Notes under the pieces: model-generated
Told to the model about the DNA's origin: nothing
Seen by the model: only the letters and a program-made list of their open reading frames with translations
The model's database searches: none
Source of the DNA: Spirochaetae bacterium HGW-Spirochaetae-1
GTDB lineage: Bacteria > Spirochaetota > UBA4802 > UBA5550
Direction: 5' to 3'
Assembly (NCBI GenBank): GCA_002839375.1
Contig: PGXY01000004.1
Location: forward strand, 441,864 to 505,863
Length of the DNA: 64,000 bases
Part shown: piece by piece, positions 27,791 through 35,253 of the stretch
Layout: each line of letters starts with the position of its first letter
Position numbering within the stretch: the first letter of the stretch is position 1
Made by a program: the position numbers and the translations under genes

Positions 27791-28705
27791 TTATTTCGTG
27801 ACTTTTGATTTAATCATCTTCTGATCGCCGCGCTTGAGCTTAACCCTGAAATTGGTGTCTTCATCATCGATAATCCCGTTCAGATATTTCATATGCCGCT
27901 TAATGGCCACTGTGTACAGATTAGAGTTGATGTGGTATCGTGTTTTGAAATGAAACCTGGAGAAGCGCTGGACATTGAGATATTCATTCTTTAGGCGACT
28001 GTCCGTGAGTTCATAGAACCCCCTGGTTTTCCTGATTATATCAAACTCGGTGTCGTATCCGGGAACTCCCGCCTCCCTGAATTCATAATAGAGGAACAGG
28101 AGCTTTTCCAGGTAATCCCTGTCGGCCATCTGGCCCAGAAGATCGGCCGAGCCCAGCATGGCCCCGGCTGTCCGCTCCTCCCTGGATTTGAATGGGATGT
28201 CGTTAAAACTGGTGTTGAGGCCCGTACTCTGTATATTCCATGAGATTCTCTCAACACTGGAACCGCTCAGTTTCAACTGACCGTTAATTTGTGCAAGGAA
28301 TTCAATACTGCGGTTTACATGATCTTTTGTATATTTAGCTCCCGTACCGCGGTAATCACTTTTTGTCTGAATATATCCCGAATCATGGAACAGGGCGGCA
28401 ATGATGAGGTCCCGGGCTGTTTCATTAACCATGGGCTTTTTGCCAAGGGAATATCCATCGAGGAGCCGTACCGCGGCCAGGGTAGCGTCCAGCGTATGGT
28501 GGAAGTCATGATACTGGGTGTTGCACGAGCGGTAGCCGGGATAGTTGCCTTCAAAAAGATTTTTTGTTATGGTGTAGGCTTTATTGATCGGGTGGAAATC
28601 CTTTTCGGGATAATGAAATAAAAATATGCGTTTTATCTCTTTGAGATAATCAGCGGGTTTATTGTTTTTCATTATTTTAGACAGTTGATTTGTTCTGCTC
28701 TTCAT
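27791..28705 (-). CDS. HD-domain phosphohydrolase
   Basis: 304 aa, start preceded by GGAG. The metal-binding HD motifs are clear: YHDFHHTLD (H66-D73) and ALFHDSGY (H107-D108), with a further SADLLGQMADRDY block near 180-195 completing the HD superfamily set, as in cyclic-nucleotide phosphodiesterase-like proteins. It probably hydrolyses a nucleotide phosphoester; the substrate is unknown. There is no sensor domain or signal peptide. It lies convergent with flaG-like. Confidence 0.75.
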   Translation of the reverse strand: MKSRTNQLSKIMKNNKPADYLKEIKRIFLFHYPEKDFHPINKAYTITKNLFEGNYPGYRSCNTQYHDFHHTLDATLAAVRLLDGYSLGKKPMVNETARDLIIAALFHDSGYIQTKSDYRGTGAKYTKDHVNRSIEFLAQINGQLKLSGSSVERISWNIQSTGLNTSFNDIPFKSREERTAGAMLGSADLLGQMADRDYLEKLLFLYYEFREAGVPGYDTEFDIIRKTRGFYELTDSRLKNEYLNVQRFSRFHFKTRYHINSNLYTVAIKRHMKYLNGIIDDEDTNFRVKLKRGDQKMIKSKVTK

Positions 28706-28977
28706 TAATCCGGCTCCATGAGTGTAGTATCTTCTTAATCAATCAGGATTGCGATTTTGCTGTGATCCCGGTGAGTCAATACGAATTCATACGCCACAGG
28801 CGCTCTGTATTCTATTACAGCCCGATATTTTTAAAAGTGCAAGAAATAATTTATTCACACAGACCGGCACGTAAAAAAGTAACTTTCCTTTTCTGTAATA
28901 ACCACATGTCAATACCTGAAAGGAAAAAGGTTGATGATGAGAGGGAATGTCCATTCACGTGTTTCTGGTGATTTGAT

Positions 28978-29586
28978 ATGAAGTATTTGAATATATTATT
29001 AACGATAATTTTACTGGCAGGCATGGAGAGTATAATGGATGGAAAGGAAAGACAGGCCGGGATAAAACAGGAAAAGGCCACATTTGCCGGGGGGTGTTTC
29101 TGGTGTATGGTGCCGCCTTTTGAGAACCTGAAGGGAGTTGTGGGGGTTGCTTCCGGATACACCGGAGGACATACTGACAATCCAACCTATGAAGAAATAT
29201 GTTCAGGAACAACGGGCCATATCGAAGCGGTGCAGATTACCTATGATCCGGCCATAATAAGCTATAATGAGCTTTTAGATGTTTTCTGGCAGCAGATCGA
29301 TCCCACCGATACGGGCGGGCAGTTTGTTGATCGCGGCACCCAGTATAAAACGGCTATTTTTTATCATTCCGAAGAGCAGAAAGCCATGGCACAGAAATCG
29401 AGAGACAGGCTGGAAAAGTCAAAGCGTTTCGGTGCCCCCATTGTCACCGAGATACGCATGGCCGGTGTTTTTTATCGTGCCGAGGAATATCACCAGGATT
29501 ATCACAATAAAGACAGTTTCAGGTATAAAATGTACCGGAATAATTCCGGCAGGGATCGTTTCATCCTGAAGTACTGGGATAAATGA
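28978..29586 (+). CDS. msrA: Peptide-methionine (S)-S-oxide reductase MsrA, exported
   Basis: 202 aa. The catalytic block GGCFWC is present (catalytic Cys40), as are GYTGGHTDNPTYEEICSGTTGH, DPTDTGGQFVDRGTQY and the AEEYHQDY motif, all diagnostic of MsrA. It reduces S-methionine sulfoxide in proteins. An N-terminal hydrophobic segment (MKYLNILLTIILLAG) suggests periplasmic export, so it would repair envelope proteins. No resolving Cys pair is obvious at the C-terminus. The start lacks a strong ribosome-binding site. Confidence 0.92.
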   Translation: MKYLNILLTIILLAGMESIMDGKERQAGIKQEKATFAGGCFWCMVPPFENLKGVVGVASGYTGGHTDNPTYEEICSGTTGHIEAVQITYDPAIISYNELLDVFWQQIDPTDTGGQFVDRGTQYKTAIFYHSEEQKAMAQKSRDRLEKSKRFGAPIVTEIRMAGVFYRAEEYHQDYHNKDSFRYKMYRNNSGRDRFILKYWDK

Positions 29587-29634
29587 TCGGGAAGCGCAAC
29601 GCTGTGTTCTTTATACTGTATACTGTCCCGGAAG

Positions 29635-29943
29635 TCAGGCGTTGAAAAACTTATCGTCGGGCATATTCCGAAGCTTGTTTTCCATTATCCTGTTTTTTGT
29701 GTTTATGGAATCCTGTTCCAGATTCTGCGAGGTCCGATAAATCTTTTCCAGGTTGGAGATAATATGAAAGGCAGCATTACCCAGCCTGATTATATTGTTC
29801 CTGGTGGTTATACCGGCCTGAATAGTCTGCACCTCACGTTTTCTGCATTCCACTATAAGTTCATGATGCAGTTCTTTTTCCTCGTCGCTCAGGTTCTCAA
29901 TAATGTCCTCAATAGAGTTGATTGAATCCAGTCGTATGTTCAT
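29635..29943 (-). CDS. Small helical protein of unknown function
   Basis: About 102 aa from the ATG at 29943 (AAGGA just upstream); ATG at 29955 is an alternative. Entirely helical by appearance, with an acidic middle (IENLSDEEKELHHELI) followed by KREVQTIQAGITTRNNIIRLGNAAF-type amphipathic helices. No signal peptide, cysteine pair or recognised family. Spirochaetal flagellar or chemotaxis accessory proteins can look like this, but that is only an impression. Confidence 0.4.
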   Translation of the reverse strand: MNIRLDSINSIEDIIENLSDEEKELHHELIVECRKREVQTIQAGITTRNNIIRLGNAAFHIISNLEKIYRTSQNLEQDSINTKNRIMENKLRNMPDDKFFNA

Positions 29944-30184
29944 AAAATCCTTCATGCATATGAAAAATGTTTCATCTTGATAAAACCATTTCAGCTCACG
30001 GAAGCCCGTAGTCAAGGGAATATTAAAAAAAATTTCTTCATTAAAAAAAGATGAATATACATTATTTAGCCTGTTAATTTATATATAAATATTGTTGCAT
30101 GGATGAAATATCCGAATATTTGAAGGGATTTGATAATAGCGGGACTTTGACGCGGCAGGCGGAGAGGCGCGTGCCGCTTGTGTT

Positions 30185-30724
30185 TCACTTAACGGGCATG
30201 AGTTCCTTAACCGCTGACGCTGCTGCATCGACAGCTGCACCTTTTTTAACCAGGTCCTCGTATTGAATGATGAAGCGTTTCAATTCGGTTTCGCCCCTAT
30301 AGGTAGTGAGAATAATTCCCCTGCTTTTTTGTCTTCTGCAATAGCCGGTCTTGCAGAAGCGGCAGTTCGATATGACCAGTCGCAGGGATTCAGCGGGAAG
30401 GGGGTTATCATTGACCCAGCGTCCCAGTTGGGTCACTAACTCATCGAAGAGCTGCTTAACCGGCCCATCCAGGATGTCGTCGGAGAGCCGGCTGGAATAA
30501 ATTACCTCAATGGTGAAGTCACCACGGCGCACGGTTCGTTTCCCATCCTCAATGGGCTCGCCATAGGGTGTTTTTCCGTCCATGGGAATGATGGTGACAC
30601 TGCCGTCTTTTGCCGTATATTGGATGGATCCATCTTCATTGTATTGTATCGGCTTAGAACGCAACTCGTAAGAAAAAAGAATCAGCATCACGGCGATAAT
30701 AATTACAGGCACTTGTTTTTTCAT
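30185..30724 (-). CDS. Exported protein of unknown function, downstream of purD
   Basis: 179 aa with a signal peptide (MKKQVPVIIIAVMLILFSYELRS). A 35-residue N-terminal stretch has short beta strands with repeated DGS/DGK turns, like a repeated prefix found in several spirochaetal exported proteins. Two Cys pairs (SNCRFCKTGYCRR, about 122-134) could bind metal or form disulfides. It lies 34 nt downstream of purD on the same strand, hence probably co-transcribed, though unrelated by function. Unknown family. Confidence 0.5.
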   Translation of the reverse strand: MKKQVPVIIIAVMLILFSYELRSKPIQYNEDGSIQYTAKDGSVTIIPMDGKTPYGEPIEDGKRTVRRGDFTIEVIYSSRLSDDILDGPVKQLFDELVTQLGRWVNDNPLPAESLRLVISNCRFCKTGYCRRQKSRGIILTTYRGETELKRFIIQYEDLVKKGAAVDAAASAVKELMPVK

Positions 30725-30758
30725 GTATCTTTCCCCTTTGCTCCCCTACACGGTTATT

Positions 30759-32003
30759 TTACTTTAAAGCCCGGTGGGCGATGTCTTTCCGATAAAAGGC
30801 ATCGTCAAAGGAAATCCTGTCGATTTCATTGTACACCGCGTCCCTGGCCTGGACAAGAGAGTCTCCCAGCGCCGTTATATTCAGGACTCTCCCGCCGTTG
30901 GTGAAAAATTTTCCGTCTTTTTCCACTGTGCCGGCATGGAAGGCCGTGATGGAATTGCTCAGTGAATCGAGGCCGGTTATCTCTTTCCCCTTTTCGTAAT
31001 CACCGGGATATCCTCCCGACGACATGACCACGGTGATGGCATGCTTTTTTTTGAATGATATAGTTTTTGTATGCAGCGTGCCTTTTATTGAGCCCTGTAT
31101 AAAATCGCCCAGTTTGCCTTCCAGGAGAGGCAGGATTACCTGGGCTTCGGGGTCGCCGAAGCGGACATTGAATTCCAGAACTTTTATATCATCACCGTGT
31201 ATGATGACCCCGGCATAGAGTATGCCCTTGAAGGGAACCCCCTCCTTTTTCATGCCGTCAATGGTGGGCTGCAGCACCATGGAATGAATCCGTTTCAGGC
31301 GCTCGTCGGTGACTACGGGAGCCGGCGCATAGGCGCCCATACCGCCCGTATTGGGTCCCCGGTCGCCGTCGAAGATACGCTTATGGTCCTGCGCAGCCAC
31401 GAAGGTCAGGACTGTCGTGCCGTCGGAAATGCCCAGTACCGATGCCTCTTCACCCTGGAGAAAATCCTCGACAAAGACGCGGGTCGTGTCCCCCACGTTT
31501 TCATTGGTGAAGGCAAGGGCCTCTTCCCGGGACTCGGGTATTCCGACACCCTTTCCCGCGGCAAGCCCGTCGAGCTTTATGACAACAGGGAATTGCTCCT
31601 GGCTTTTAATGAAATCAAGAAGTTCGGCCTTTCCTGTAAAATCATGGTGCCCAGCCGTGGGTATCCCGTATTTTTCCATGATCATCTTGGCGAAGAGTTT
31701 GCTTCCTTCGAGCCGGGCTGCTTCTGCCGAAGGGCCGAATACGGGGATATTCTCTTTCTGCAGGTGGTCTACGATGCCGGCCGCCAGGGGCGCCTCGGGG
31801 CCCACCACGACCGTATCAATCCCTTTTTCCCGGCAGAATCGTGTGATTCCTTCGAAGTCGTTGATGCCCAGATTAACACGATATGCCGGATCGATGCCGC
31901 CGTTGCCCGGCGCCACATACACCTCATTGGCGCTTCCATCTTTCAGAAGCCGCCAGGCTATGGTATGTTCCCTGCCGCCGGACCCGATAACGAGATATTT
32001 CAT
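30759..32003 (-). CDS. purD: Phosphoribosylamine-glycine ligase
   Basis: 414 aa, start preceded by GGGGGA. It begins with GSGGREH (7-13), the GAR synthetase signature, and carries DGLAAGKGV, the ATP-grasp region DRGPNTGGMGAY, and NVRFGDPEAQVILPLL for Mg2+ and ATP binding. Length is normal. It makes glycinamide ribonucleotide in purine synthesis. No other pur gene is adjacent; an exported protein follows in the operon. Confidence 0.97.
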   Translation of the reverse strand: MKYLVIGSGGREHTIAWRLLKDGSANEVYVAPGNGGIDPAYRVNLGINDFEGITRFCREKGIDTVVVGPEAPLAAGIVDHLQKENIPVFGPSAEAARLEGSKLFAKMIMEKYGIPTAGHHDFTGKAELLDFIKSQEQFPVVIKLDGLAAGKGVGIPESREEALAFTNENVGDTTRVFVEDFLQGEEASVLGISDGTTVLTFVAAQDHKRIFDGDRGPNTGGMGAYAPAPVVTDERLKRIHSMVLQPTIDGMKKEGVPFKGILYAGVIIHGDDIKVLEFNVRFGDPEAQVILPLLEGKLGDFIQGSIKGTLHTKTISFKKKHAITVVMSSGGYPGDYEKGKEITGLDSLSNSITAFHAGTVEKDGKFFTNGGRVLNITALGDSLVQARDAVYNEIDRISFDDAFYRKDIAHRALK

Positions 32004-32255
32004 GATTTCCCCCAGTTTCTTCCTGTATTTTTCATAACAGCATTAAAAAAGTCAATTCAAAAGCTATAATGCAGGTGTATTAACATTGCAGGTACAACAG
32101 GTGATTTCTTCCGTAGCAGGCGTGTACGTAAAGAAAAAATTTGAAAATTGAGGGGAAATTATTTAGATTATAGAAGATATTTTCATCTTTCTCCTGTTTG
32201 CATAACTACCAGGTGTGTAGGTAATAGGGGTCAGAGCAGATAAGGGAAATGCGTA

Positions 32256-32657
32256 ATGTCATCATACACACAACAGAAAAACATTTCGGCAATGAATGAC
32301 CTTTTTTTCTTCGGAGATAACGGCGATGTGAAGGCTGCCGTGGAATTTCTGCTGAAAAAACTGCCCACGAAGGTGGCGGAAACCATCTATCAGGACTGTA
32401 TCGTCATTGTCATTAATGATACACTTGACGGTTATTATATCCCGGCAGAACTGGTGACGGGGAAAAGCATTATCGTGCTCAATTATGAGCTGTTCAGGAG
32501 TAAATACAATAAATTCATTACCACTTTTTTCCATGAGGTGGCCCACCACTGGCTGAAACATGCCGTGCTTTTCGGCAGGGACTCGCAGAGGGAGAAAATA
32601 CAGGAGAAGGAAGCAGAGGAACTGGTCTCCCAGTGGCTCCTGCGGAACGGGGATTGA
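32256..32657 (+). CDS. Small HExxH metallopeptidase (ImmA/IrrE-like)
   Basis: 133 aa. FFHEVAHHWLKH contains HEVAH (93-97), with acidic EKEAEELVSQW about 20 residues later as a third ligand; this is the layout of ImmA/IrrE/M78-like peptidases, which cleave repressors. The N-terminal 80 residues have alternating strands (IVIVINDTLDGYYIP). No DNA-binding domain is fused and no repressor gene lies beside it. A single-domain anti-repressor or toxin-linked role is inferred. AAGGGA precedes the ATG at a moderate distance. Confidence 0.6.
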   Translation: MSSYTQQKNISAMNDLFFFGDNGDVKAAVEFLLKKLPTKVAETIYQDCIVIVINDTLDGYYIPAELVTGKSIIVLNYELFRSKYNKFITTFFHEVAHHWLKHAVLFGRDSQREKIQEKEAEELVSQWLLRNGD

Positions 32658-32970
32658 GGGTGGGCTCTGCGGGGCAGTTTTTGCCGTAATCCACGGCATT
32701 GGAACCAATTGCCCCGTTACCACGGGGCGGATGGTGGTGCCCCTTTTTTGTCGCGCCACAAAAAAGGGCGCTCGCTCAGGCGCCGCGAGGGGCTGGCACT
32801 ATGATTGCAAGTAACTCGCTCAGTGTGGTCTGCGGAGGCACATCGTGTGCCATCCTCGACCACAGCCAATGCGCTCGCCCGTCCATGGGCTCGCTTTCTG
32901 CGGTAAGGATTTTTAATAGGAATGACAATCTAAGCTGCCACATATCCACGACCCGATAAAATATGGTTTT
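32658..32970. other. Non-coding region with a strong inverted repeat
   Basis: About 310 nt. It holds an 11-bp perfect stem, CCCTTTTTTGT (32741-32751) with ACAAAAAAGGG (32758-32768), whose arms are rich in T and A. It is followed by repeated GCTCGC-type words near 32769, 32813, 32872 and 32890. The composition suggests a decayed repeated element rather than a gene. Confidence 0.4.
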
Positions 32971-33195
32971 TCATTCAATTAACAGGCCTTCACCTTCGTA
33001 TAGTATATGTGTACATCTGATCAGAACATGGTGAGAAACCTCCGTATAGACCGGGACCCCTCTTAATTTTTTATATCCCACGGGCCTTGGGTTTTGAGCC
33101 AGGGTGTCAATGGCTTTGTTGAGACGGGGAATATCTTTTTGAGGTATTTTTTTATAATCTCTCGTGGCGGCAGGAGAGAAAAGAATTTCATACAT
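32971..33195 (-). CDS. RelE/ParE-family toxin, probably truncated
   Basis: 74 aa. The N-terminus matches RelE/ParE toxins (YEILFSPAATRDYKKIPQKDIPRLNKAIDTL, RPVGYKKLRG). From about residue 50 the expected YRVRVGDYRVIY strand is distorted, and the protein ends at LLIE without the GHR-x-x-Y end. A second frame in the same stretch carries DQMYTYTI, so one or two small frameshifts are likely. It follows the antitoxin by 6 nt. RelE toxins cleave mRNA in the ribosome; this copy is probably inactive or altered. Confidence 0.65.
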   Translation of the reverse strand: MYEILFSPAATRDYKKIPQKDIPRLNKAIDTLAQNPRPVGYKKLRGVPVYTEVSHHVLIRCTHILYEGEGLLIE

Positions 33196-33201
33196 AGCAG
33201 C

Positions 33202-33384
33202 TTACCGTTTTATATCTTTCCATGAGGCGGGTGTGTCATGTTGCTGTTTTGCTTTATCATAAGCAGCGATATCTTCAAGGTCTTCAATGTAATCCATGAG
33301 GCGGTCATAGTCTTTTTTGGTAAGGATTACGTTGGTTTTTTTGCCGTTATCATCGATGATGTATTTTTGATGTACTGAAATCAT
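33202..33384 (-). CDS. RelB/Phd-type antitoxin
   Basis: 60 aa from the ATG at 33384; an upstream in-frame start at 33441 would add 19 unlike residues. HQKYIIDDNGKKTNVILTKKDYDRLMDYIEDLEDIAAYDKAK matches the Phd/RelB pattern of an N-terminal beta dimerisation part and C-terminal toxin-binding helix. It is first in a two-gene module on the minus strand with a RelE-like toxin. It would bind its own operator and neutralise the toxin. Confidence 0.7.
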   Translation of the reverse strand: MISVHQKYIIDDNGKKTNVILTKKDYDRLMDYIEDLEDIAAYDKAKQQHDTPASWKDIKR

Positions 33385-33477
33385 AACACTGCTCACTTGG
33401 TAAAAAGTATTTTTGAGCCTAGAATATTGACTTTTAAGCAAAGATATCTCGTATAAAAGTAAGAGTCAAGTCAAAAT

Positions 33478-33632
33478 AATTTAAAAAACCTCGCCTGCCG
33501 GGAACTTTCTGCTAATCTTTTGACCTATTGGTCATCAGGAACGGGTTCCGATGCTTCGACAGATTCAGCACAAGTAAGATCTGTTGTGTCCCCTCAACCG
33601 TTTTTTATCGAAGGAATTTCCTATATTTCAAG
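33478..33632 (+). repeat. Dispersed intergenic repeat, copy D
   Basis: TTTAAAAAACCTCGCCTGCC opening, then CTGCTAATCTTTTGACCTATTGGTCATCAG in two parts (CTGCTAATCTTTTGACC and TATTGGTCATCAGG), ACGGGTTCCGATG, and an end CCGTTTTTTATCGAAGGAAT with TTCCTATATT. The 3' third is shared with copy E, not with A or C. Confidence 0.7.
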
Positions 33633-33763
33633 CTCTTTAAGGTTTTTTATCCTGCAACAGAACTAAAAAAGCCTTACATGACCATGATACTCTAAATACA
33701 GAGATAATCTTTTTTATATATGCATTAAATATTATATCTTTTATTAATATTAATACAATATGC

Positions 33764-33792
33764 TTGACACTTTTAGAGTTTTGCTCTAATTC
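33764..33792 (+). promoter_or_regulatory. Promoter of the Asp-rich lipoprotein gene
   Basis: TTGACA (33764-33769), 17-nt spacer and TAATTC (33787-33792), 44 nt before the lipoprotein ATG. Confidence 0.5.
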
Positions 33793-33836
33793 AGTCAAAA
33801 GCTTACATCTATTACTCTATAGGAGGAGTTATAATC

Positions 33837-34475
33837 ATGAAGTTACTTTTTAATTACAGGCTAATCTTTTCTCTTTTATTTGCTTTAACTCTCATTCTGG
33901 CAGGATGTGATGCCGGTGGCGGCGGCGGTGACGATGACGATGACGATCTGGACCCCGATCCTACCCCTTATACAATCACTTTTGTGAACAACACTGGTGC
34001 CATGCTGAGCAATGTATATGTTGGCCCCAGCTCCTGCGGTACCATGGACGTAGGCGACACGTGCTCTTACACCTATACATCAAAACCCAGCAGTGTAACG
34101 ATACAAAAGGAGAGCGCTAGTGATATCGGAACAGCTTTCGACAGTAATGTCTATCACACCCCGGGAGCCGGAACATCTGGTACCTATACACTTAATACAC
34201 CAAGCGGTTATTATGCTCTCTGGGTTAAGAATAACACCAGCATAGAAATAGATTTTATGGGAATAAACTGGACAGGATCTGATTATGCCGATGGTTATAA
34301 TTTTACCAGCCATATTACAAATAATGGATTATACCGTTATATCGGTTTAGTATCTACGTCATGGACTAATGTAGACCTTTGGAATACAACTGATGATATT
34401 TATGTTGAATATATGGACATTAATCCAGCCACTATCAGTGGTGTCCGATCCTACACATGCATTGTTAATCCTTAA
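33837..34475 (+). CDS. Lipoprotein with Gly/Asp-rich linker
   Basis: 212 aa, with strong AGGAGG site. A signal peptide ends in LAGC (Cys24), followed by a GGGGG and an Asp6 run (residues 27-37), then a beta-rich domain (YTITFVNNTGAMLSNVYVG, YYALWVKNNTSIEIDFMGINW) resembling small secreted beta-sandwich proteins. It is lipid-anchored, probably in the outer membrane. The Asp-rich linker is typical of surface lipoproteins. No family recognised. A promoter lies upstream and a terminator downstream, so the gene is monocistronic. Confidence 0.7.
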   Translation: MKLLFNYRLIFSLLFALTLILAGCDAGGGGGDDDDDDLDPDPTPYTITFVNNTGAMLSNVYVGPSSCGTMDVGDTCSYTYTSKPSSVTIQKESASDIGTAFDSNVYHTPGAGTSGTYTLNTPSGYYALWVKNNTSIEIDFMGINWTGSDYADGYNFTSHITNNGLYRYIGLVSTSWTNVDLWNTTDDIYVEYMDINPATISGVRSYTCIVNP

Positions 34476-34502
34476 TACAGATAAACATACAAAAATAAAA
34501 AA

Positions 34503-34533
34503 AGAGACTGGTTTTAAACCGGTCTCTTTTTTT
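34503..34533 (+). terminator. Intrinsic terminator
   Basis: AGAGACTGGTT (34503-34513) pairs with AACCGGTCTCT (34517-34527) with one G-U, then T-run. Confidence 0.85.
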
Positions 34534-34856
34534 ATCAGTCTCTGGCAGCTGTTTCAGGGAACTGTACAGATGCTAAAAGGCAACACCAGCAGCAAAATTA
34601 CCCACTATAATTCCAGAATACCTCTAGTTCGCATTCTAATTAATTTTTGATGTAGAGGCAGCGTCAAAGGGGTCCTATGCATCCTGTTTAAAGTAGCCGC
34701 TGTAACCGAGTTGTACGTAGACATCAAGATAGACGAAGGACCATTGCCTTATGCGCTGGCTGATGGTGCAGCAGTTGATTATATATTTAAAAGTATTGCT
34801 GTGACCGTAATAATGGGTATAAGATGACTTTAATTAAATGATGGGGGAAGTTTACC
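34534..34856 (+). other. Intergenic region with an unstarted coding-like frame
   Basis: A plus-strand frame about 34656-34827 is protein-like (FKVAAVTELYVDIKIDEGP and ADGAAVDYIFKSIAV) and ends at TGA 34825-34827 but has no ATG. It may be the tail of a gene whose start was lost. Nothing else is seen. Confidence 0.3.
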
Positions 34857-35003
34857 ATGTATACAAAAAAACGCCCGATAAAACTCATTGTTCACGTACT
34901 CTGCCTGATACTCTCTTTAGTGGCAGTCAAGCATGGCAGCGCGGAAAATGAAGAGTCACTTTCAAAAAACTTGTCCCGGATAATCCTTCAGCGAAAATTT
35001 TAA
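34857..35003 (+). pseudogene. Truncated secreted-protein gene ended by repeat E
   Basis: 48 codons opening with an intact signal peptide (MYTKKRPIKLIVHVLCLILS to about residue 30) and a GGGGGAAG ribosome-binding site. The frame meets TAA exactly in the A/T-rich start of dispersed repeat copy E. No continuation of the frame is found beyond the repeat (35183-35253). This looks like the 5' stub of a secreted protein cut by the repeat. Confidence 0.5.
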
Positions 35004-35184
35004 AAAAGCCTTGCCTTCCCGGAATATTTTGTCAATGTAATATCAGAGTAGCAAGGTTCAAGATGCAAGGTGAAAGTCTAAATTGCCAGCATAGTTTAAC
35101 TTGTCCCTTTTTTCTTGTACCTTGCAACTTATATTTCACTGTCCCTTCAACCGTTTTTTATCGAAGGAATTTCCTATATTTCCA
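34994..35184 (+). repeat. Dispersed intergenic repeat, copy E, interrupted
   Basis: It starts TTTTAAAAAAGCCTTGCC with TTCCCGGAATATTTTGTCAA, as in copy A, and ends CCGTTTTTTATCGAAGGAAT and TTCCTATATTTCC, as in copy D. About 90 nt between (35045-35137) is an insert flanked by an inverted pair, GCAAGGTTCAAG (35051-35062) and CTTGTACCTTGC (35114-35125). Confidence 0.7.
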
Positions 35185-35253
35185 ACGAAACCAGACACCT
35201 CAGCCATTGTTCATACTGTGATTATATTTTGAATTTTTTAATCTAAGTATTTA

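Noticed and set aside
28690-28971. A 93-codon plus-strand frame between the HD gene and msrA
   Set aside because: No ribosome-binding site, no recognisable domain, Arg/Phe/Tyr-rich composition, and it overlaps the HD gene start.
32221-32240. GGGGTCAGAG words (here and near 12563) as a RAYT-type repeat signature
   Set aside because: Only two short, isolated matches and no associated hairpin or transposase gene in the window.
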